Shown here piece after piece: positions 34,979-46,696 of a DNA stretch of 64,000 bases. Position numbers and translations under genes: made by a program. The DNA lies in assembly GCF_028009165.1 (NCBI RefSeq), contig NC_079243.1, forward strand, positions 3,100,001 through 3,164,000, in the 5' to 3' direction. The notes under the pieces were generated by a model, which was given only the letters and a program-made list of their open reading frames with translations, made no database searches and had not been told where the DNA came from. The DNA is from Akanthomyces muscarius (Eukaryota; Ascomycota; Sordariomycetes; Hypocreales; Cordycipitaceae). Position 1 is the stretch's first letter, and every line of letters begins with the position of its first letter.

Positions 34979-37900
34979 ATGCCTTCAAATCACAACTGCA
35001 CAATCGATGTCGAGAGGGCCTTTGGGCCCTCCGTCTCTTCGGTATGCCTTGGTGGCTTCGACTTTACCTTGGTTTTTGAGGAGACGATCCTCACGATCCT
35101 GCCGCTAAGCCTGACCTGCAAGTTTCTGATCAATGTCAATCTGCGCCCAGCTCGCTAATGTCTGTCCGTAGTCCTTTTGTCCGTTGGTCGCGCTCTCCAG
35201 TTGCGGGATGCGCTCGCCAAAGTCAACAAGTCATGGCTTTTGCCTGTCAAGATGGTATGGTTGCGGTCGCGCACCGTTGAAAAGCTCGAACGCCTGCTAA
35301 TGGATGACCCAAGCTCTCGTACGGGGTGTATATTGTTTTGCAGATTGTTCTTCTGGCTCTGTGGGCGCAACCGCATGCTCCTAAAACCATGTCCACGCTC
35401 GCGGCGCTCTCGGTCACTCTGGTCACGTCCCTCTTCTTCCTATACCTATCATATCTGGAGCACACGCGGTCAGTACGGCCGTCGACTCTACTGACGCTGT
35501 ACCTGGGCCTGTCTACTCTGCTCGATCTCGCGCGCGTCCGGACGCTATTTTACCTGCAATCGGCTGATGACCTGGCTGCAGTCTTTCTTGCTGGCTTCTG
35601 TGTCAAGGTCGTGATTTTCGCTCTCGAACTGTACGAAAAGCGCCGTTTGCTTCGCCCCAAATGGCAGGACTCCGCACCCGAAGCTACGAGCAGCACATAC
35701 GCGAGAGCACTGTTTATTTGGCTGAATAGCCTTATGATGAAAGGTTTCCGCGCGTCTCTGACCGTCGACACTCTGACCCCGATAGACAACGATCTCCTCA
35801 AGGCGTCAGAGCCATCATCGCTCCTGGATCGGTGGAATAAAGGTTGGTGACCTGGCTCCCGCTGAATGAAATGGAGAATGCTAACAGGCTTCGGAAGCGG
35901 ACCAAACAAAAAAGCACGCATTGCTCTGGACCTTCATCGTGCATTATAAATGGCAGATACTGGCGGCTATGCCAGCCCGACTAGCCTATTCGGCGTTTAC
36001 CCTTTCCCAGCCCTTCCTTGTCCAAAGAGTCCTCGACTATACCGCCGCGCCCCCGTCAGAATCCGACAAGAATACAGCTTACGGCCTGATTGCCGCCTAC
36101 GCTCTCGCCTATATTGGGATTGCTGTATGTTATGCGCCAGTAAACCTTGCGCGATGAAAACTAACATTCGCATGCAGATCGCATATGCAGTCTACGAGCT
36201 CAAGGTGTATCGCGCCATCACTCTCTTCCGAGGCAGCCTGATCTCTGTTATTTTCGACAAAACGCTTCGAGTCAGCTCCCACGCTGCTTCTGATGCCGAG
36301 GCAATGACTTTGATGAGTGCAGATATTGACCGCATTGGACTGAGCATGGAGGACGTGCACGAGCTGTACGCTGGTCCAATCGAGCTTGGCATTGCCCTTT
36401 GGCTTTTGTATAGACTCCTCGGAGTGGCGATGGGTGCTTCCACCGCCTTTGTTGTTGGTACGTCAAGCTCTGCATTCCTCATACCGACAGATTCATGATA
36501 CTGACTTTGGATAGTATGTCTCGTCGGAAGCTTGCGAGTTGCAACCATCGCTGGTGACGCCCAAGTCCCTTGGCTCGAAGCTATCGAAACTCGAATGGAA
36601 GCAACTTCCGGTGCTCTTGGTGCTTTGAAAGGCATCAGAATGACCGGTGTGAGTGGCGCCATTTCCGCCATGATTACCCGCCTTCGTCAGGAGGAAATTC
36701 GGTCTTCTCTTCGATACCGTCTTTGGAACATCTTCTTGAATGCTTTCTGTGAGTACAAGAATGAAAAAATATAGGAGGATCTTCTCTAACAGCCTTCAGT
36801 CTATTTGTCGTCTACTTTCGCACCTGTTTGGGGATTCGGTGTCTACATTCTGCTGGCCAGGTCCAGACACACAGAGACTCTCACGGAACAGATCATCTTC
36901 CCCGCCCTCACTTTGTACGAGCTCTCCGACCAACCCACAATCAACATTCCCGACGCGCTTGAGCATGCGCAGACAATCTTGAATTGCTTTGAGCGCATTC
37001 AGGAGTACCTCGTCGCCGATGAGCAAGGTGACTCCAGCACTGATCCGGAAGAAGTATCAAGGGTCTCGAGCAACAATGAGAAGGACAGCTCTAGCACTAC
37101 TTCATCTCAAGAAAAACACGCAAGTGTTGAGGAGAGTGCGCCACCTGCCGTTTTGGAGAAGGCAGATTTGACAAGCCCTGACGCTATCTACACCGCACGC
37201 AATGCCACGGCCGGATACTCTTCTGAAAAGGAGCCAGTGCTCAAAGCTCTCAATTTTGACATTGTGAAATCCAAGACCACCATGATTCTCGGACCCGTTG
37301 GCTGTGGCAAGTCCACGTTTCTCAGACTTTTGCTTGGCGAAATACCCGAGGTAGGGGGCTCTGTGAACAAAAAATTCCCCAGCTCCGCATACTGTCCCCA
37401 GTCCTCTTGGATCTTTCGAGGCACAATCCGCGACAACATCGTCGGCTTGTCTACTTGGGACGAGTCTCGATACAACAGTGTTGTACAGGCATGCTCTCTC
37501 TCGGCTGATTTTGAAATTCTGCCCAATGGTGACCGCACCGAAGTTGGCACGCGTGGCTCTCATCTCAGTGGTGGCCAGCAAATGCGGATTGTAAGTACAA
37601 AAAGATCCACATTAGAAGAAAGCGTAGCTAACATTATACAGTCTCTTGCGCGAGCACTGTTTTCGGGCGAGGATGTCATTATTCTCGATGACGTACTGGC
37701 AGGAGTCGACCGCATTACCGAGTCAGGCATACTTGACTCCGTGTTCGGCCGCGACGGCCTGCTCCGAAAGTGGAATGCCACGGTCGTTCTAGCCACCAGC
37801 TCGAGTAAGTGCTGCAGCTGTGCCATGACTACATTGTGCTAATACGAACTAGTTCGCCCCCTCCGCTACTCAGACACTGTCATCGTGCTCGACAGACACG

Positions 37901-39970
37901 GCAACATTACTCAACAGTGCACACCGGATGAGCTGTCTGATGTCAAGCTCGACCTGGAGCGTTCGGGTGACGATGAATCGGCTGAACGTGAGCCCGGTCT
38001 GGATCTTGAACTCCCAGACGAGATTCTCGAATACATGGCCGCCGCTGAAGTGGAGGATGTCGACGGTGACCGCCGTGTTGGCGACGCCGCCATCTACGCC
38101 TACTTTATCAGTGTTGCTGGTTGGTGGTACATGGTGCTCTATGTCATTCTCTATGCCGCGTTTGTCTTTGGTCTCCGATTCCCAGGTAAGTCACCAACGC
38201 TACACGCAAAATTTTCTTGCCTCCAGACTAATACTCTTGCAGCTCTTTGGCTACAGTGGTGGGCCAACGCCAACGAGAAGCATCCCAATGAAAACGTCGG
38301 ATATTGGCTTGGTGTCTACGCTGCCATTGCATCTACCGCTTTCGTCGGAAGTGTTGCATCTGACTCGGTCTTCCAGCTGAAAATTGTCCCCAAAATGATG
38401 GTGGAGTTCCACAACCGTCTGTTGGTCACAACAATGAACGCCACAACAAGATTCATCACCTCCAAAGACACCGGCACGATCCTCAACCGTTTCAGTCAAG
38501 ATCTCAACCTCATTGATGCCGAGCTTCCCAGTGCGCTGGACAAGACGGTCATTGCGATCTTATCGGCTCTCTTCTCTGCCGTTCTGGTATTTATCGGTTC
38601 AAGCTATGTAGGTGCGGCCATTCCGCTCTGCATTGGCGCTCTGTACATCATCCAGCTTTACTACCTCCGCACGTCCCGTCAGCTTCGACTGCTGGACATT
38701 GAATCCAAGGCACCGCTGTTTTCCCTCTTTGTGGAAAGCATCGAAGGTCTTGCTAGCATTCGTGCCTACAACTGGTCCCGTCATTACATGCAGCGCAGCA
38801 TCGACATTCTCAACTCGTCGCAAAAGCCATACTACCTCATGTGGTGCATCCAGCGGTGGCTGACTCTGGTCCTGAACCTTGTGGTCGCTGCGGTCGCCAT
38901 TCTTCTTGTTGGTCTTGCAACCAACATCCGCAGCGGCTCTACTGGTTTCCTCGGTGTCGCGCTGTTCAACATTGTCTCGTTCAGTCAGACTCTGCAGCTG
39001 GTCGTCACGGAGTGGACTCATCTGGAGACTGCCATCGGAGCTGTCAGCCGTGTTCGATCATTTGTGCTCGGCACCGAACGAGAGGATGCCGTGGGCGAGA
39101 CGCAGGATCTTCCCAGCGATTGGCCACAGAGCGGTTCCATCACATTCACCAACGTTTCTGCTTCGTACGAGGCGAGCCTAGGGCCTGTTCTTCAGAACAT
39201 CAGCCTAACCATCAAGAACGGTGAGAGAGTCGCCATCTGTGGCCGCACCGGCAGGTAAGCTTCATCCAATTCAGTAATAACATGTTTCTTTTCTAACAAA
39301 ATCACAGCGGCAAGTCTTCTTGCGTGTCTTCCCTGTTCCGCATGCTGGACCTCGACACTGGCTCGATCGTGATCGATGGCGTTGACATTGCCAAGGCACC
39401 CAGGGACGAACTGCGCATGCGACTCAACACTGTCCCTCAGCAGCCCTTCTTCCTCTACGGCAGTGTGCGAGATAACATTGACCCGCTCGGCACGGCGACC
39501 GACGAGCGCCTCGTTGAGGTTTTGACTACCGTGCAGCTGTGGGACATTTTTGAGGAGCACGGCGGTCTCGATGAGGACATGGACTCGGACCTGCTCTCTC
39601 ACGGACAGCGACAGCTCTTTTGCCTGGGGCGTGCCATGGTCCGCAGTGGCCGCATCCTGGTTCTGGATGAGTTTTCTAGCAGGTACGTCAAGCAGCCCCC
39701 CCCCCCCCCCAAGCCACCCATAGTTACTTTTGAGTACTAACTGCTTGCAGCGTTGATGCTGATACCGATGATATGATGCACCGCATCATCCACGACGAGT
39801 TTGAAGGACAGACTGTGATTGCTATTGCGCACAAGCTAGACACCATTCTCGACTTTGACCGCATCGTGTTCCTTGACAAGGGTGAGATTGCCGAGATTGG
39901 TGCTCCGCGAGAACTTCTTGCCACGGAGGGCTCGCTCTTCCGAGCGCAGTATGAGAGTTCCGCCAACTAG
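34979..39970 (+). CDS. ABCC (MRP)-type multidrug/metabolite exporter
   Basis: Twelve exons by hand: 34979-35117, 35172-35254, 35314-35842, 35898-36124, 36178-36457, 36515-36748, 36800-37590, 37642-37804, 37853-38185, 38243-39254, 39308-39682 and 39751-39970. They sum to 4386 nt, or 1461 aa. The layout is TMD0-TMD1-NBD1-TMD2-NBD2. NBD1 has Walker [10 protein letters not shown] (about 661), LSGGQ (about 753) and Walker B ending LDDV, so it lacks the catalytic Glu, as is usual for ABCC proteins. NBD2 has GRTGSGKSS (about 1260), LSHGQ (about 1361), LDEFSSSVD with the catalytic Glu, and H-loop His in AIAHK. The N-terminus FGPSV...[11 protein letters not shown] is typical of fungal ABCC pumps. The protein probably exports the cluster product or provides self-resistance at the plasma or vacuolar membrane. 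Intron 1 appears to be GC-AG, and introns 2 and 3 use AAG acceptors. Exon edges may be off by a base or two. Confidence 0.9.
35118..35171 (+). other. Probable GC-AG intron of the ABCC gene
   Basis: The segment starts GCAAGT and ends CCGTAG, with GCTAATG as branch point 12-15 nt upstream of the acceptor. Splicing here joins phase 1 to phase 1 and restores the expected hydrophobic TMD0 reading. No GT donor nearby gives that frame, and without splicing the frame meets a stop just downstream. Confidence 0.65.
39699..39712. repeat. Poly-C run in the last ABCC intron
   Basis: About 13-14 consecutive C lie near the start of the intron 39683-39750. Such runs are prone to length error in assembly, but being intronic it does not touch the reading frame. 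Confidence 0.85.
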
Positions 39971-42900
39971 CTCCGCCCGTCGGCATTTGCAGGAGTTGCG
40001 TAGTTGCACATTTACAAGGAGCATATTGGCGATTTACATCAAAAGGCGTTTTGTTTCAAATGTTATAGTTGGATAGTTAAAGTTGATTTATATAGAATAA
40101 AAAAGGGTGATTCTCTGCCTCTTTGTAGTATCTTTGAAATGTTCAAATGATCAATGAATTCTGTGCCAGGCAAGTATTTAGACATATTTCGTCTTGAAAG
40201 TAACTGGCGGGCATCGACAAAGCATTAAATCAACTACTGGTATAGCTCTAGGGTACCTGCGGGAACTGGTGGGAACGGGCCTGAAAATGGAGCCCGAGGA
40301 CACGACAGCGCTCGCCCGCGCCGGCACGCGTGGCCGACATGAGACATGTAGCATAGCCGTGACGTTTCCGTGTGCTCATATCGGCGTATCCAACCTGCCC
40401 TTGACGCGCATTTTCTTCTTCTTTCGATATCGAAGCCTCGTGAGTGAGCGTGATTCTTGAGAGTTATCCAGCATTGAGACTTGTTCGCAGGACAGCATTG
40501 ATTCGACGCTACCAAGGCAAACGAGACGAACGATAATGGCGGCACGAAGACGCGCCGTAAGCTACATTGGAGGAAAAAGAAATGCTCTGCTTGAAAAGAT
40601 GAAGCAATGGTATTAGAAATCTTCGAGCGGCATAGATGCAGGGACCCACGATCATCTGGGCCAGACTGCTGCTTATCTGTCATGTTTCACCTCTGTAAAC
40701 CCTGAGAGCGGGATTCGCATTGCGTGCGAGCGGCTCCTTGCAAGCGACGCAAGATGGACAAGTCAGATGAAATATTCCACCAAAAGGAGCCCTTGTTATC
40801 TATTGAAATTAAGGCGCAGCCTGCATCTTGACTCTTTTGCCCTTGACGATGTGGGCAAAACATGTACTGTGTCATTATTATTGGTGGTATTACAGGGGGC
40901 CTTGTTGGGGGCGCCCTTGGCAGAGAGACTGGCGACGATCAAAATGAACTGCAAGCCATGGCCGCTCAGTACTGGTACCTCGAAAGTATCAATTGGGATG
41001 ATCGGTTCCTGTAAATGCTCATTTTCTCCATGTCATTGTGATTGTTTCTCGAAATGCAGTGTTTTGAGTTTGCGGGGATCTACCATGGAGGAGCTTTGAG
41101 TTTTTGCTACGTGCCGTGGCTCGACGAATCAATGACGGGATCAGAAATGGTCCGAGAGAGAGAGATGATCCAGGCCTCGTCCGTACTGGTAGTCGGTAGC
41201 GAGCAGGCAAAACAGGCTGTCGACTTGCGTGCCTGTTGGTGGCGTCCACTACAGTCCACCATGGGCAGGGCTTGGGTGGGAGCGAATGGCAGCAGAGCGT
41301 GGGCGCCACAGGGCTTTTGTAAGACCATCTAAATATGGAAGGTTACTGGTAGAAGTAGTAATGCAAGCAATCCAGCCAGCCAGCAGGGTGGGTGAAATAA
41401 AAATAGGAGGCCAGTTTGCCCGTGCCGCAGCAGCTGTAATGCGCCGGCTAGGTGCATGAACGAGGCCCCCCTCGTAGCGGGTAGCGGCTGAGTTAGAGTA
41501 CGCTGTGGCTTTGATAAAATGGTTTTCGATGATGCGAGCTTGCTAACAGGTACAACGACGGGATAGTAACAAAAAGGTGGACGGCAACAGTGTCGCATCC
41601 TCGCTCTTGGTTGACGTCAACCATGGGACGAGGCATCGAGTCTGGACAGGGGGCGGCCGAGCTGCGCCAATAATGGGGACGAGGCCAACGGCGTGGAGCT
41701 GGGACGCGGATGCCCAAATTAGCTGATGCAGAATAAACCTGGCAATGTTGCGATTGCGAGCCGCTACCAAGTAACCTACAGACGTGCTGATCAAGGGCTA
41801 GACTATTCGCGGTGCTAGCAGAGCAATCTAGCAAGCAAGTAGCGTCAATACAGAGGGATGCCGCCAACATTGGTGCCAGTTGGCCTGCCCCTCGCCCCCT
41901 GTAGGTAGCCTTTGATTGAATCCTCCTGGACGGACAGCATGGAGCTGGTTGTCCGCCGTGGGCCGTGGCGCGTATTGGCGCAGCCGTGCAGACAGCCACA
42001 CTTTACCAGTATGCATGGGATTCTGCGCCCAACGGAAAGAAGATGCATGTACGGGCTGACAAGGCACTTTTGCACATAGTTGGCTGCATGCAATTTCATT
42101 GCAATTCTGCGTCCTGGGCTGAATTGTGTGTGATTGAATCTGCAAAGCGGAACCATGTCCCAATAAGTACTGACTAGGTACTGCGACGAAAAGACGCTGC
42201 TCTGTTGCGAGGGCCTGTCCCTGCTCAAACACCAGCACACTCTCTCAACTGCGCATTGCACGCGTGGCACGGCAGCGTTCCATGCACTCTCACGGCAAGT
42301 GCCCACCCGTGCCACCTAAAGAATTGCGGTTATCCTGGCTGGCCACTTCTCCTAGTTACCAGTGCCTGAATTGAATTGATTGCCTCCTCCCCCGCCGCCC
42401 TCCACCTGCGCGAATGGCCACCAGCCCTCGAGCCCACCAAAACCACTAAACATGGCGCTGAGCCCACTCTGCTGGCCGCCGCCGACTGGGTGCTGAACGG
42501 CTGGGGAGCCATTGAATGCAAGCTCTCTGCGCTGGTCCAACAGGTTTTAGGTACCTCGTGGGTACCTCTGCCACGCTCAACCCTCCCCTCTGCCCATCGC
42601 ATCCCACATCCCAAACTGCCCCCCCCATCGCCCTCGTCCAGGCGCCCTCTAATTCTCGAATGGCGCCCGCCTCACCTGCATCTTGCATCATTCGCACTGC
42701 CAGCGAGTGTTTGATCGCCTCTTCCTCTCCAGTCTGCGCAAGCTAACTTGCGATTGCGATCAGCGTCACGGTTCTTTTTTTTTTTGGGGTTTTTTTTTTG
42801 GTCCTCGCTTCCTCGAAGAAACCGTTGCTCGCCGTTGCTTCTACTCTCGCTGCCGCTGCTAGGCCACAGCCGCCACCCGTTCTGTTGCTCCGCCAAACCA

Positions 42901-43173
42901 CCAGCATACCGTCCGTGTCTGGGACACGCAGCTGCGCAAATCTAGAACATCCGGCGAACCAGACGAGCGCTTCCTTTGCGCCTCTTCGTGTCGCCATCGT
43001 CATACCCTCTCAGTCTTTATCAATTTACTGCCACTTCTCTCTATTCTACGCGCGACGACAAAACTTGCTTCTACCAATGCGCCGATAATAACATCGCCGA
43101 CTCTCCCTCGCTTTTCTCTCAACGCTAGTTGCGTCCCGTCTCTCTCAGCGCAGCTAGCCCACGCTCGACAAAT
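39971..43173. other. Intergenic region right of the cluster
   Basis: About 3.2 kb separates the exporter from the pH-signalling gene. Open frames are short and unlike known proteins. T-rich stretches (for example about 42773-42800) and a pyrimidine-rich leader from about 42990 to 43140 belong to the promoter and 5' leader of the next gene. This is the probable right boundary of the cluster. Confidence 0.55.
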
Positions 43174-45287
43174 ATGCTGAGACCCGCGACGCCGCTGACG
43201 ATATTGTTGGCTGTGGCTTTGGCCCTGCTCATCATAGCCGTTATATCGGCGCCCGTCACGAAGAGCATTTATCTCGGCAAAGCAGACGACACCATTTATG
43301 GCGTCTTTGGCAGATGCACCGGCGGCAAGTGCAGCAGCGTCGGGCTGGGTTACGATGGTGAGCAACTTTGCGCAACGAGCTCCTCGGGAATCCCCTTTGC
43401 TGACAATCATTCATAGTGACCGCCGATGGCTCAAGTAAATTTAGCCTGCCCGACTCTGTTCGCAAAACTCTCTCCAACGTTCTCATTCTACACCCAGTCG
43501 CGGCTGGCATCACTCTCATCATGTTGATCATGGCTGGGGCTTCTCACGCACACAGCGCCGCCCACTCCGCCAGATACCTTCTCGCTCTCTTTATTTTGAC
43601 TGTTCTCGCGTTTCTCATCACCATTGTCGCCTTCGTCATCGACATTGTCCTCTTCCTGCCGCACATGGCCTTTGGCACCTACCTGGTCCTCGCTGCCGCC
43701 GTCATTATCCTCATCAGCGCCATCGTGACATTCTCCATGCGTTCCTCCATGGTCGGTAGAAAGGCCCGCAGGCGACAGATTGCCGAGAATGCCGAGATGA
43801 GCGGCGAAAATTACTACAACCGCGAGGCCACCATGAAGCCCATGGGCAGCACTTTTTCCAGCGTGCCCGCCCCGCCCACAACCATGTCCGGCGCAAATAC
43901 GGATGCCGACGGCCTGCCTGCGTTTGCCTCGTACGAGAGCAGCCGCCAAAAGGATGACCAAGTTAGTGACGAGCGCATCCCGCTTACACAGGTTCGCACC
44001 GCGGACCGCTCCCCACCAACAAACACGAGCGACCTCGCCAACGTTGGACCCTCACGGTCCGCCTCACGCGACAGATACGCAAACCAGCCTGGCCAAGGGG
44101 ACCCTTACGGGTCTCAGGGCCAGGGATATGGCCCCAACGGCCAAGGGTTCCCGCCCAACGGCCGCCCCAGAGGAGGCATGCCTGGCTATCGCGGAGGCGG
44201 TCCCCCGCGTGGCGGTCGTGGTGGCTACGGTAATTATGGCGCTCCGATGCGCGGGAGAGGAGGCTATGGTCGCGGCGGTATGGGTCCTCGCGGCAGAGGC
44301 GGTCCCTACGGCCAGCCTCGAGACGGATACGGCGGCCCTGCGATGGCTGGCGCTGCGATGGCGGGAGGTGCAATGGCTGGAGCTGCAATGACCCGTGGTG
44401 GCCGCCAAGGCTACGACAGACGACCTTCAGCCCCCGAAACATACGACGCCTACAACAACCAGCCGGCCAACGGCCAAGGAGACTACAACAACTGGGGATC
44501 GCAAAGCAACCCCGGCTATGCAAACACCGAAGCAGACCTACCGCGCGCTGAATCACCGCCGCCACTGCCCACCGAAGGCTCAACCACCGGCAGCTTTGGC
44601 CAACCTGTCGAGATGGCTAGCAATGAGACCAGCCATCACGGCTACGGCGCACCGGCCGTCGACGCTATCCCTGCCCACGAAACCGATGCTACTGGCATGG
44701 TTCACATGCAGCAAGGCCACCCCACCGGACAGCCTCGCCCTGGCTACGTAAGTGATGGAAGCAAGTACAGCACCGACGAGTACGTTCCTCCGCGCGCCGC
44801 TTGGAACCACGGCTCTGGCAGGCGATCCCCTCGGGGCCAGTCACCCGGCTACGGTGCCGATCGCCGCTCGCCACCTGTCGACTACCGCGGACCGACGAGC
44901 CCTCTGGCTGGCGGTCCTAGTGCCCCGGGTGTCTATTATGAAGACGTCGAGCCGCGATACGAGACCTCGGGTCCGCATCCTGCCCTCGTTGCCTCGCCTC
45001 CCGAGCCCATGTACGACGACGTGCACCATATGGATGGATCGCGCAGCCCCGCGGGATCGGAGCGATCCAATTTTACGTCGGTCTCGCAGCGTGGCATCAA
45101 CCCGCGCTGGAACCCGCAGCAGCACCCCATGCCGGGCAACGGCCCGCGTCGCGCCCTGCAGCAGCGTCAAGATATGATTCTGGACAATCCCGACTTTCAG
45201 CTGTCCGGCGGCCGCTCCGGCAAGCCCAAGCACGGCAATCCGTCCGGTCTTGTTCCTGGGAGCGCGTACCCCAACGCACCCATGTAG
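43174..45287 (+). CDS. palI: pH-response membrane protein PalI/Rim9 (SUR7/PalI family)
   Basis: Exons 43174-43357 and 43417-45287, with a 59-nt intron (GTGAGC donor, TAG acceptor), give 684 aa. There are four hydrophobic segments at about residues 8-28, 82-105, 112-141 and 148-170. Between the first two lies an extracellular loop with the pair of Cys in FGRCTGGKCSS, a hallmark of SUR7/PalI proteins. The long cytosolic tail is low complexity, with an RGG/GYG-rich part at about 313-365, an Ala/Met/Gly repeat after it, and Pro/Ser-rich sequence to the end. PalI/Rim9 helps PalH/Rim21 sense ambient alkaline pH at the plasma membrane upstream of PacC. The tail makes it longer than many family members. 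Confidence 0.88.
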
Positions 45288-46696
45288 GGAAATCTATCGA
45301 TTTCACACTTTACCACTTTACACTTTTTTCATTTAGATTTTTCAACGCGTCTTGGATTAGGATATATGCTTTTGTTCTGACGAGTCGCTTTTCTGACACC
45401 AAGTCGCTTGATGAAGAAATGAGCACTTTTATATATAGTTTTTCTTTTCTTTGCGGCTCATTTCTGTATTACTCTTTTTATATTTTTTCCCAAGTCCCTT
45501 GTTGGCTTCAATTCGGTCAGAGAAAGGCCGTGAAAGCTTTTGCCTTTGTTTTGACGAGAGGAGAAGGGATGGTTGACGAACAGAAGCAATGGGCAGACGC
45601 CGCCAAGAGCGTAGTGCGAGATACACGACAGGGAGGAGCAAAGATATGGATTCATAGTGCAAGCGCTGGATTAAAAGAAGGGCGGTAGCGTTTTCTGTCA
45701 AGATAGGATATTCATGTGGTATTTTATATAATTCAACAAAGTAATATCTTTTCAATAAGCCCTGCGTGTCCTCGGAGGGAAGTCCAAGTGTGGAGAGGTG
45801 GCCTGTCTGAAAGCCCGTTTGCACTGGTGACGTGGGATGTATACTTGGGCGCCGATGGCCGCAGGTGGCGGCGCTTGTTTGCAGCCTTGAATTTTTTTTC
45901 TCGGTTGCAATATCATTTGGAGACTTTTTATTCAGCGAGAGGAATTTGACAAGACATCTTCCTGCATCAGATCGCCAGTCCATTCACTCCCTATGGCCAG
46001 CACTGCGCACGATCTCTGCGATGAGATAAACACTTGACGAAGACATCCTATTCACTCATTTTCTCTTTGCATCATCTACCCGCCAGGGACTTTCCATATT
46101 ACTTATCTTCTCCCCTTGGAGTCAAAATTCTTTTTTGGACATGGGCAGATGCCACTCGTTTATCCTCATCCTCTCCTTGTGTACATTTGAGATTTGATTG
46201 TTCAATTTTTATACCTTTTTGGATTCATCAGGTACGCAATATTTATATGCTGCTCTTTCTCGCTCTGTTTTCCATTTTGAGAAGTTAGGAGAGGGGCTGC
46301 AGAAGCCCGAGGAAGGTGCGCTCGGTTGGGCCTGTCCAGAGATCATCCGCCCAACTCGCTCCCCCCTCTACGCATTCTTCTGTTGTGATCATGGTAATCT
46401 TTGGTCCCAAGGAATCATGATGCATTCTACCATTGGCTTGTACTGATTCTTTGGCATGCCTTGGATCAAAATTTCTCTATCCATCTTTTCTTGATCTTTG
46501 TTGGAGATTGTGTGTTGGAGACGAGCGTTACTGTTTTGGCATCCTCAGCTTTGGCTTCTCTAATTCGAACTTGCCCAGATCTCTTTTTTCTCCTTTTATT
46601 GTCTATTTGTTCGACAATTTCGCCAAGTCATATAATCGAGGAGCAAGACATATCCACAGGCTTGAAAAACACAAACCACACCCGAGAAGCCACAAG
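45288..46696. other. Intergenic region and 5' leader of the next gene
   Basis: About 1.4 kb of AT-rich sequence holds the palI terminator and the promoter of the acidic-protein gene. The frame of the next gene remains open upstream to 46433, but that part has no domain and a different composition, so I treat it as leader. Confidence 0.5.
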
